This document shows, piece by piece, positions 7,110-13,721 of a stretch of DNA of 23,800 bases. The position numbers and the translations under genes are program-made. Positions within the stretch are counted from its first letter, which is position 1. The number at the start of each line of letters is the position of its first letter. This stretch comes from Fidelibacterota bacterium (GTDB lineage: Bacteria > Fidelibacterota > Marinisomatia > Marinisomatales > TCS55), in NCBI GenBank assembly GCA_002713385.1, contig PAWC01000059.1:2441-26240 (forward strand), given 5' to 3'. The notes beneath the pieces are model-generated. The model made no database searches and was not told the DNA's origin. It was given only the letters and a program-made list of their open reading frames with translations.

Positions 7110-7730
7110 TTAAGCTTGGCCGTTGCTGCTGATGATGGATTCACCAATGGCGTAGCGTATATAACGTCCGATGGAAATATTTTCACCAAGAGTGTTGACC
7201 GCTTCTGTGATGAGGTCACCTACATGCTTTTCCGGATCCTTGATATACGGCTGATCAACCAAGCAAACTTCCTGGTAGTATTTTTGTACACGGCCGGCAA
7301 CAATTTTATCAATAATGTTTTCAGGTTTTCCAGATTCCTTGGCCTGGGCAATGAAGATTTCTTTTTCCTTTTCTATCAATTCAGCAGGAACATCAGCGGA
7401 TGAAACGGCGATGGGGTTCGTAGCCGCAACCTGCATGGCCACATTATGGGCCAGCTCTTTAAAATCATCTGTCTTGGCAACAAAATCTGTTTCGCAATTT
7501 ACTTCAACAAGTACACCCAATCTGCCGCCATGGTGAATATAGGAGTAAACGATTCCCTCTTTTGCTACCCTTTTCCCTTTGTTTTCAGCTTTAGCGATTC
7601 CGGCTTTGCGGAGAAACTCCACTGCCTTATCTATATCGCCTTTTGAGTCAACCAGAGCTTTTTTACAATCCATCATACCGGCACCGGTTTTTTCACGTAA
7701 TTCTTTTACAACTTGAGCACTAATACTCAT
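7110..7730 (-). CDS. tsf: Elongation factor Ts (short form)
   Basis: EF-Ts is the nucleotide exchange factor for EF-Tu. Residues 1-55 form the UBA-like domain with LREKTGAGMMDCKKAL. The exchange motif follows in VEVNCETDFVAKTDDF (about 76-91), with T-D-F-V being the key residues. At 206 residues it is the short form, as in Thermus and cyanobacteria, rather than the roughly 280-residue Escherichia type. Its ATG overlaps the rpsB stop in ATGA, implying coupled translation. Confidence 0.96.
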   Translation of the reverse strand: MSISAQVVKELREKTGAGMMDCKKALVDSKGDIDKAVEFLRKAGIAKAENKGKRVAKEGIVYSYIHHGGRLGVLVEVNCETDFVAKTDDFKELAHNVAMQVAATNPIAVSSADVPAELIEKEKEIFIAQAKESGKPENIIDKIVAGRVQKYYQEVCLVDQPYIKDPEKHVGDLITEAVNTLGENISIGRYIRYAIGESIISSNGQA

Positions 7731-8641
7731 TTTACTTCTGCATCCTCCATTGTTTCTTTTACTTCTTCACTTTTTTCTTCTTCCGCATCTGTTTCTGCAT
7801 CCGCTGCTTTTTCTGAAGATTGATTAGCTGTTACATGTTCGTTTGCTGCTTCAACAGTCTCAGTTTCCTGCTCCACTGCAACGTTTTCCTCTGCTGCATT
7901 TACCTGTGCTTCTGGTAACTCTTGTTCATCATTTGCAGATGTGTCTTCAAGCACTTTTTCTTTCCCGGCAGCGGTTGTTAGGATTTCGTTAGATATAGCG
8001 GAAATGATCAGTTGAATTGTCCGAATGGAATCGTCATTGGCAGGAATTGGATAATCCACTGAATTGGGATTTGTATTCGTATCCACAATACCGATGACAG
8101 GTATTTCCAATAAATGTGCTTCCCGTACAGCAGTTATCTCATGATAGCCATCTACGACCACAACAACTTCCGGCAATCGCTTCATATCCTTAATTCCACG
8201 GTGCTGGTCAGCCAGTTTGATACGCTCACGGTTGAGCATCTGAATTTCTTTTTTGGTCATATTCTCATAAATATTTGAACCTTCTTTTTCCAGCAGCTGT
8301 AAACGTTTAATACTTTTCTTGATTGTTGAAAAATTTGTGAGCGTTCCTCCAAGCCAACGCTCAACAACATAAAACATTCCGCAGCGGTCTGCTTCCTGTT
8401 GAATAATATCGCGTGCTTGTTTCTTGGTCCCTACAAACAGGAATTCGCCATTCTTTTGTGCAATTTCACTTACGAAGGTAAGTGCTTTATCGAGTTTTTG
8501 TTTCGTTTCATCCAGGTTAATAATGTGAATCCCATTTTTTTCCATGAGTATATATGGAGCATATTCAGGATGCCACTTGCGGGTCACGTGTCCAAAATGG
8601 GCACCCGCACTAAGTAGATTCTCAAAACTAATTTCAGCCAT
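7727..8641 (-). CDS. rpsB: 30S ribosomal protein S2 with acidic C-terminal extension
   Basis: S2 is a late-assembling small-subunit protein. Typical sequence includes LLSAGAHFGHVTRKWHPEYAPYI near the N-terminus, FVGTKKQARDIIQQEA, RWLGGTLTNFSTI and GIVDTNTNPNSVDYPIPANDDS. The core ends near residue 225. About 75 further residues (229-304) are dominated by Glu, Asp, Ala, Thr and Val (for example EQETETVEAANEH), so the protein is longer than the usual 230-260 residues. Long acidic tails on S2 occur in scattered bacteria and the function here is unknown. It starts six bases after rpsI and overlaps tsf by four bases. Confidence 0.97.
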   Translation of the reverse strand: MAEISFENLLSAGAHFGHVTRKWHPEYAPYILMEKNGIHIINLDETKQKLDKALTFVSEIAQKNGEFLFVGTKKQARDIIQQEADRCGMFYVVERWLGGTLTNFSTIKKSIKRLQLLEKEGSNIYENMTKKEIQMLNRERIKLADQHRGIKDMKRLPEVVVVVDGYHEITAVREAHLLEIPVIGIVDTNTNPNSVDYPIPANDDSIRTIQLIISAISNEILTTAAGKEKVLEDTSANDEQELPEAQVNAAEENVAVEQETETVEAANEHVTANQSSEKAADAETDAEEEKSEEVKETMEDAEVK

Positions 8642-8647
8642 ATATCC

Positions 8648-9040
8648 TTACCGTTTAGAAAATTGAAAACGTTTACGAGCGCCGGGCTGACCGTATTTCT
8701 TACGTTCAACTTTCCGGGCATCCCTTGTTAAAAAACCGGCAGATTTCAAGGCAGAACGACGTCCGCTGTCTGCTCCAATTAAGGCTCTTGCGATACCTAA
8801 ACGAATCGCTCCAGCCTGGCCAGAAAGTCCGCCGCCTTTAACATTAACTTTAATGTCATAGTTTTTTATTGCATCCACTGTTTCCAGTGGCTGGACAACC
8901 ACAGTAGCCAATGTTGCACGGCACAGATAATCTTTAAAGTCCTGACCATTGACCAGAATAACGCCCTTACCGGGTGTAATACTTACTCTTGCTACTGAAG
9001 CCTTTCTACGTCCTGTTCCTTGATAAGATACTTTTGACAT
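8648..9040 (-). CDS. rpsI: 30S ribosomal protein S9
   Basis: The protein has the standard length of 130 residues. It opens with GTGRRKASVARV and has GGGLSGQAGAIRLGIARAL in the middle. The basic C-terminus GARKRFQFSKR is the tail that reaches the P-site tRNA. It follows rplM after five bases, the conserved L13-S9 pair. Confidence 0.98.
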   Translation of the reverse strand: MSKVSYQGTGRRKASVARVSITPGKGVILVNGQDFKDYLCRATLATVVVQPLETVDAIKNYDIKVNVKGGGLSGQAGAIRLGIARALIGADSGRRSALKSAGFLTRDARKVERKKYGQPGARKRFQFSKR

Positions 9041-9045
9041 ATTTA

Positions 9046-9474
9046 TTAAATTTCCAGTTGTTTCGGTTCTTGTGCTGAATGCGGATGATCCGCTCCAGCA
9101 TATATTTTTAAATGTTTCATAATGGCACGTCCCAATTTGTTCTTGGGCAGCATACCCTTAACTGCATTTTCGATTATGCGTTCGGGGTACGTTCTGCGCA
9201 TATGATTAAAATCCGTAAATGTGGTTCCACCCGGATAACCGGAATGACGGAAATAAGTCTTATCCTTTTCCTTATTACCTGAAACTTTGACTTTATCGGC
9301 ATTAATCACAATAACAAAATCGCCCATATCCATATTGGGACTGAAATTCGGCTTATGCTTGCCGCGTAAAATCTGGGCAATTTCACTGGCAAAACGGCCC
9401 AATATTTTGCCTTCGGCGTCCGCCACGTACCAATCTTTTTGTATTTCTGATGCTTTTATTGTCTTCGTAATCAT
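9046..9474 (-). CDS. rplM: 50S ribosomal protein L13
   Basis: From the ATG at 9474 the protein has 142 residues, the usual L13 length. Recognisable sequence includes [51 protein letters not shown] and [17 protein letters not shown]. An in-frame start at 9528 would add 18 hydrophobic residues not typical of L13 and is rejected. It heads the translation operon, 88 bases after the pyrC stop. I see neither a clear terminator nor a convincing promoter in that gap, so read-through from the pyr genes is possible. Confidence 0.97.
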   Translation of the reverse strand: MITKTIKASEIQKDWYVADAEGKILGRFASEIAQILRGKHKPNFSPNMDMGDFVIVINADKVKVSGNKEKDKTYFRHSGYPGGTTFTDFNHMRRTYPERIIENAVKGMLPKNKLGRAIMKHLKIYAGADHPHSAQEPKQLEI

Positions 9475-9562
9475 AATGAATAATTTCGTTAGGTATATAG
9501 CCTTGAAAATTAGCAATCCTGATAACATTCTCGCAAATACTATTTACTGAACTAATAGTTTA

Positions 9563-10849
9563 TTATACAGATGTTAATTGACCTTTAACAACAGTATACT
9601 TCACTTTTCCGGTTAATACTTTGCCGATGAAGGGTGAATTGCTGGATTTTGAATAAATATCGTCCTTTGTGAATTCCCAGGTTTCACTGGGATTAAATAC
9701 GGTTAATTCAGCTGGTGCATTATCAATGAATAAGTTTGAATTAAAACCCATGACATCTCGAGGATTCACAGTAAGCGCTTTAATTACTGTCATAAGGTCT
9801 ATACCCTCTTCGTGCACGAGGATCTTCAGCACCACTCCCAGGCAGCTTTCTAGACCAATCATACCAAATTCCGCCAGGTCAAATGTTGATTCCTTATCTT
9901 CAATGGTATGAGGCGCATGGTCTGTAGCAATACAATCAATAACACCAGTCTTAAAACCTTTGATCAGTTCCATGCAGTCTGTTTTGCTGCGAATGGGTGG
10001 GGCTACTTTTAGATTAGTATTGAATTCATGTAGATCATTATCGGTGAAATATAAATGGTGCGGAGAAACTTCTGCACTAATCCGTTCATAATGCTTTTTC
10101 ATTTTAGCTACAAGTTTAGTTGCTGATGCAGTACTGATATGCGGAACATGGAGTTTTGCTCCTGTAAGCTTGGCTAATTCAAGATCGCGGTGAACCATCA
10201 CCCCTTCTGCTTCCACAGGATTGCCGGGCAAGCCCAAGCGCGTAGACATCCGCCCTTCATTCATGACACCATCATCGCGTAAATACACATCTTCAGCATG
10301 GTTAATAATAGGCTTATCCAGCATACCGCCATATTCCAGAATTCTGCGCATAACACTGCCATCCATAATAGGTAGACCATCATCGCTGAAGGCCATGGCA
10401 CCTTCTTGAACCATGCCCCCTATTTCTGTGAGTTCTTTGCCCAGCTGCCCTTTTGTAGCCGCACCGATGGGATGGATGTGAATCGGGCAAGCCTCAGCTT
10501 TTTCTGCAATAAAGCGAACCGATTCCGGTGAATCGATGGGTGGATCCGTATTCGGCATGGCGCACACTCTAGTAAATCCGCCGGCTAACGCTGCACGGGA
10601 ACCCGTTTGCAGTGTTTCTTTATCCTCACGTCCCGGTTCACGGAAATGAACATGGAGGTCACAGAAACCATGTGTCACAACCAATCCTTGGCAATCAATC
10701 ACTTCAGCGCTGTCATCAGCAATATTACCCACAGCAGCAATTTTTCCGTTTTCCACCAGCACATCGCCTTTAAATTCCTTAGCCGCTACAGGATCAAAGA
10801 TTGTACCGCCTTTAAACAGTGTTTTCTTTGCTAATTTTTTGAGTTTCAA
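9563..10849 (-). CDS. pyrC: Dihydroorotase, type I (TTG start)
   Basis: It catalyses the reversible cyclisation of carbamoyl aspartate to dihydroorotate, the third step of pyrimidine synthesis. The 428 residues belong to the amidohydrolase family. The metal-binding set of type I enzymes is complete: H66 and H68 (DLHVHFREPG), D157 (FSDDG), H184 (NHAED), H237 (VPHIS) and D310 (ATDHAPH). No ATG is available at the N-terminus. The best start is TTG at 10849, which overlaps the pyrB stop as TTGA and lies seven bases after AAAGG. That arrangement parallels the ATGA junction between pyrR and pyrB. Confidence 0.96.
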   Translation of the reverse strand: MKLKKLAKKTLFKGGTIFDPVAAKEFKGDVLVENGKIAAVGNIADDSAEVIDCQGLVVTHGFCDLHVHFREPGREDKETLQTGSRAALAGGFTRVCAMPNTDPPIDSPESVRFIAEKAEACPIHIHPIGAATKGQLGKELTEIGGMVQEGAMAFSDDGLPIMDGSVMRRILEYGGMLDKPIINHAEDVYLRDDGVMNEGRMSTRLGLPGNPVEAEGVMVHRDLELAKLTGAKLHVPHISTASATKLVAKMKKHYERISAEVSPHHLYFTDNDLHEFNTNLKVAPPIRSKTDCMELIKGFKTGVIDCIATDHAPHTIEDKESTFDLAEFGMIGLESCLGVVLKILVHEEGIDLMTVIKALTVNPRDVMGFNSNLFIDNAPAELTVFNPSETWEFTKDDIYSKSSNSPFIGKVLTGKVKYTVVKGQLTSV

Positions 10850-11775
10850 GATTCAGCCTTTCCGCCAAGGAGTAAATATAGGATGGCCATCCGCGAGGCG
10901 ACACCATTCAGTACCTGATCAAGGATAATGGCCTGGTCGCCGTCAGCAACAGCACTCTCAATTTCCACACCTCTATTCATGGGGCCGGGGTGCATGATTA
11001 CAATTTCTTTTTTATGTTTCGCCAGCCGTTCAGTTGTAAGACCAAAAAGTGAACGGTATTCACGAATCGAAGGAAATAAACTCACGCCCATGCGTTCCAT
11101 TTGGATACGCAACACATTGAGGGCATCAGCCCATTCAATCACTTCATCTATATTACAGTTAACTTGCACACCCAGTTCTTCAATATGGGGCGGAATCAAC
11201 GTGGCCGGGCCGCAAAGTGTCACTTCAGCACCCATGGTAATTAAACCATGCATATTGCTCAAGGCCACGCGGCTGTGGGATATATCACCAACAATACCCA
11301 CCTTCAGCCCCTTTAAATAACCAAATTTTTCCTGGAGACTAGTCATATCCAAAATGGCCTGTGTTGGATGTTCATGGGTGCCATCGCCGGCATTGATGAC
11401 CACTGCATCGACATATTCTGTTAGTCTTAACGGCGCTCCGGGAGCAGGGTGACGCATGACACAGGCGTCAATTTTCATAGCTTCAATATTCTGGACGGTA
11501 TCCTTAAAGCTCTCCCCTTTTTTCAAACTGGAAGTAGAGGCAGAAAAGTTCACTGTGTCTGCACTCAAGCGTTTCTGTGCAAGTTCAAAACTAATGCGAG
11601 TCCGAGTGGAATTCTCGAAAAAGAGGTTCACGATTGTTTTTCCCTGCAGTGAAGGAACTTTTTTGATCGGCCTCTCTAAAACTTCCCGAAATGTGAAAGC
11701 AGTATCAATGATCGTTTGGATGTCCTCAGCAGGATACCCTTCCAACCCCAGCAAATGTTTTTGCTGCAGACTCAT
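10846..11775 (-). CDS. pyrB: Aspartate carbamoyltransferase catalytic subunit
   Basis: It joins carbamoyl phosphate and aspartate, the committed step of pyrimidine synthesis. The 309 residues contain the carbamoyl-phosphate loop FFENSTRTR (52-60), the lysine loop SSLKKGES (82-89), H-P-T-Q (136-139) and the C-terminal HPGPMNRGVE. Length matches the catalytic chain of the pyrR-linked class. No regulatory chain pyrI is present, consistent with control through PyrR rather than allostery. The start overlaps the pyrR stop in ATGA. Confidence 0.97.
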   Translation of the reverse strand: MSLQQKHLLGLEGYPAEDIQTIIDTAFTFREVLERPIKKVPSLQGKTIVNLFFENSTRTRISFELAQKRLSADTVNFSASTSSLKKGESFKDTVQNIEAMKIDACVMRHPAPGAPLRLTEYVDAVVINAGDGTHEHPTQAILDMTSLQEKFGYLKGLKVGIVGDISHSRVALSNMHGLITMGAEVTLCGPATLIPPHIEELGVQVNCNIDEVIEWADALNVLRIQMERMGVSLFPSIREYRSLFGLTTERLAKHKKEIVIMHPGPMNRGVEIESAVADGDQAIILDQVLNGVASRMAILYLLLGGKAES

Positions 11776-12323
11776 GATTCCTCCTTATAGGACATCAATA
11801 CTATGGCGTCTTTGCCGTCTACTTCCTTTAACATCACATTTACATGCTCACCTTCATTCGTGGGTATATTTTTCCCCACATAATCTGCTTTAATCGGCAA
11901 TTCACGATGGCCTCGATCCACCAAAACGGCCAATTGAATTTTCTTCGGCCGCCCAAAGGCCATAAGCGCTTCCATGGCTGATCGAATTGTGCGGCCGGAA
12001 TAGAGTACATCATCTACCAAAACTACAATTTTATCATCCAGCGAAAAATCAATATGCGTCCCTTTAATTTGAGGAACAACCAGACGTTCGCGAAAATCAT
12101 CCCGATGGAAGGTAATATCCAACGCACCAAGTTGAATATTATGATCTGTATGACCGGTGATTAGTGACTGTAACCTTTCAGCTAATGGTTCGCCGCGAGT
12201 GCGAATGCCGATTAGCACCACTTCGCCTGCGCCGCTATTCTTTTCTACAATTTCATGGGCAAGGCGCGTGACCTGCCGCGCAATGGCAGCTGCATCTTCA
12301 ATTAATGTTTGTTTTGCTTCCAC
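11772..12323 (-). CDS. pyrR: PyrR: pyrimidine operon attenuation regulator / uracil phosphoribosyltransferase
   Basis: PyrR senses UMP/UTP against PRPP and binds a hairpin in the pyr leader RNA; many members also convert uracil to UMP. The protein has 183 residues from a GTG start at 12323, the usual length. The PRPP-binding motif VVLVDDVLYSGRT lies near residue 97, and the N-terminal IARQVTRLAHEI and LIGIRTRGEPLAERL are typical. The open frame extends to 12419, but that part is the leader RNA with its PyrR site and T tract. AGGAGG lies four bases before the GTG, which supports this start. It is the first gene of pyrR-pyrB-pyrC and regulates its own operon. Confidence 0.94.
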   Translation of the reverse strand: MEAKQTLIEDAAAIARQVTRLAHEIVEKNSGAGEVVLIGIRTRGEPLAERLQSLITGHTDHNIQLGALDITFHRDDFRERLVVPQIKGTHIDFSLDDKIVVLVDDVLYSGRTIRSAMEALMAFGRPKKIQLAVLVDRGHRELPIKADYVGKNIPTNEGEHVNVMLKEVDGKDAIVLMSYKEES

Positions 12324-12339
12324 AAAACCTCCTGTTAAT

Positions 12340-12406
12340 AAAAAACCCCCGGGCAGCTGCATATCCGCACTTGCGGAATCACTGAACGGAGGTCCATTCG
12401 CTGCCC
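12340..12406 (-). terminator. Pyr leader attenuator: terminator-like hairpin before pyrR
   Basis: On the minus strand, GGGCAGC (12406-12400) can pair with GCTGCCC (12357-12351), enclosing a small TCCGC/GCGGA hairpin. Five G (12350-12346) and then six T (12345-12340) follow. Alternatively ACCTCC (12393-12388) pairs with GGGGGT (12350-12345) right against the T tract. The two foldings exclude each other without a pseudoknot. Which one terminates cannot be told by eye, but a terminator before the pyrR start is likely. Confidence 0.6.
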
Positions 12407-12436
12407 TTCTCGCCCTCACAGGAACGTTTTAAAGGG
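12404..12436 (-). promoter_or_regulatory. PyrR-binding RNA hairpin (anti-antiterminator) in the pyr leader
   Basis: The minus strand at 12423-12414 reads UCCUGUGAGG, an exact match to the known PyrR-site core UCCNGNGAGG. The surrounding RNA folds as expected: lower stem CCCUU/AAGGG (12436-12432 with 12408-12404), an internal loop, and upper stem GUUC/GGGC closing the hexaloop CUGUGA. Its 3' strand shares GGG with the downstream terminator stem. It lies about 80 bases before the GTG of pyrR itself. Confidence 0.85.
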
Positions 12437-12453
12437 TCAATTCAACAGTGAAT

Positions 12454-12481
12454 TTACTATTTAATACTAATTTGATTTCAA
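12454..12481 (-). promoter_or_regulatory. Candidate promoter of the pyr operon
   Basis: On the minus strand TTGAAA (12481-12476) is followed after 16 bases by TAGTAA (12459-12454). A transcript starting near 12447 would begin just before the PyrR hairpin. The -10 match is only fair and the region is AT-rich, so this is tentative. Confidence 0.3.
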
Positions 12482-12495
12482 ATAAATAATTCTTG

Positions 12496-12600
12496 TCATT
12501 CTGAACAATTCAGATTTATCGGAATGGTGAAGAACCTCAAGGGTAAATTAATTATCAATTGTTTGAGAACCTTCTCCCGTCAAGTCGGGATCAGGATGAC
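12496..12600. repeat. REP/MITE-like imperfect inverted repeat overlapping the end of miaA
   Basis: The ends GTCATTCTGA (12496-12505) and TCAGGATGAC (12591-12600) are inverted copies with one mismatch. Inside lie GAAGAACCTCAA and GAGAACCTTCTCCC, also roughly complementary, and a small palindrome CCCG-TCAAGT-CGGG (12576-12589). The style resembles the short dispersed repeats with GTCATTCTGA...GAAGAATCTC ends seen in many genomes. The right end supplies the last two codons and the stop of miaA. Whether it is multicopy cannot be tested in this window. Confidence 0.5.
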
Positions 12601-13532
12601 TTATATTTTTTCCATATAGTGAATATCTCATCTGCAATATTATGCACACTTTCAAATTGTTCAACATCGATCTCGATAGGATTAGAACGATTCCTGAACC
12701 AAGTGAGTTGGCGTTTGGCGTATTGCCGTGTGCGCAAGATAATCTCCTCTTCTACTTCCTCAAGCGTGTATTCACCAACAAGATACTTGCAGATTTGATG
12801 GTAGCCTATGGAATCCAGGGCGTGGACTTCACCCTCAGAATATTTTTCCAGCAATGCCTTTGTTTCTTCTATCCAGCTGTTGGCCAGCATTTTTTTTGTC
12901 CGGTTACAGATGCGTGTTTCCAAATCCTGTTTATCCATGGATAATAAAATGACGCAAAAATGATGATTGGTTGATGGGTTGATTGTTTGACTGTTGAAAT
13001 GTTCTGTTGGGGACTTGCCGGTAAGCTCAAATATTTCCAGAGCCCGAACAAGACGCTTTTTATTATTGATGTGCACAATGTGTCCATATTCAGAATCGAT
13101 GCCCTGCAGTTTTTTCAGCAAAGCTGCAGGATCTTGGTCATATTCCTCGTTCAACTTTTCACGTATCTTCAAGTCAGCAGTACTGTCTTCGAATATCCCT
13201 TTGGTCAGCGCTTCCAGATAAAGACTTGCTCCGCCACAAATAATAGGTTCTTTACCACGCATCCTTATTTCTGCTATACACTCCTTAACTAATGTAGAAT
13301 ATTCCCCGGCAGAAACAATCTCATGCGGCTCACGAATTGCAATGAGATGATGGGGAATCAGCTCTAATTCTCCTGCACTCGGTTGAGCTGTACCGATGGG
13401 CATGCCCCTGTATAACTGCCGGGAATCCAAGCCGATAATTTCACCTTTGACCTTTTGAGCAACGGCAATGGCAACACTCGTTTTGCCAACGGCTGTGGGA
13501 CCGACAATGGCGAGGATAGGTTTTACTTTCAT
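12591..13532 (-). CDS. miaA: tRNA dimethylallyltransferase
   Basis: MiaA adds an isopentenyl group to A37 of tRNAs reading UNN codons. The 313 residues carry the P-loop GPTAVGKT (11-18), DSRQLYRGMPIGTAQP (36-51) with its catalytic Asp, CGGASLYLEAL (99-109) and NNKKRLVRALEIFELTGKSP (156-175). The C-terminal RQYAKRQLTWFR is the tRNA-contact segment. Residues about 180-191 form a short Asn/Ser/Thr/His-rich insert. The ATG at 13532 begins right before the P-loop strand. The final SS-stop codons lie in the REP-like repeat. The gene diverges from the PfkB fusion gene across 189 bases. Confidence 0.96.
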   Translation of the reverse strand: MKVKPILAIVGPTAVGKTSVAIAVAQKVKGEIIGLDSRQLYRGMPIGTAQPSAGELELIPHHLIAIREPHEIVSAGEYSTLVKECIAEIRMRGKEPIICGGASLYLEALTKGIFEDSTADLKIREKLNEEYDQDPAALLKKLQGIDSEYGHIVHINNKKRLVRALEIFELTGKSPTEHFNSQTINPSTNHHFCVILLSMDKQDLETRICNRTKKMLANSWIEETKALLEKYSEGEVHALDSIGYHQICKYLVGEYTLEEVEEEIILRTRQYAKRQLTWFRNRSNPIEIDVEQFESVHNIADEIFTIWKKYKSS

Positions 13533-13721
13533 TTATTAATGTGATTATTTTATAGATTGAAGGTCAATGACTTTATCACTAAAATTCTGTAGAGAATTTA
13601 ACTTATGAATAAAATTTTACAAATACAGTATAGCACGCTCTCTTGCGGAGTTATCATGTACATACTTGTAGATCAAGTTGACAAAAAACAATAATATATA
13701 GGCAGTCATGGAATTTCTATC

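Noticed and set aside
7100..7219. Longer pyrH starting at 7219
   Set aside because: The added 40 residues overlap the end of tsf and are not part of UMP kinases; the ATG at 7099 gives the standard length.
13533..13721. Promoter at TTGACA (13678-13683) for the kinase fusion
   Set aside because: The -35-like hexamer is perfect, but TAATAT lies only 8 bases downstream and no -10 occurs at 16-18 bases, so I could not support a promoter. No other feature is evident in these 189 bases.
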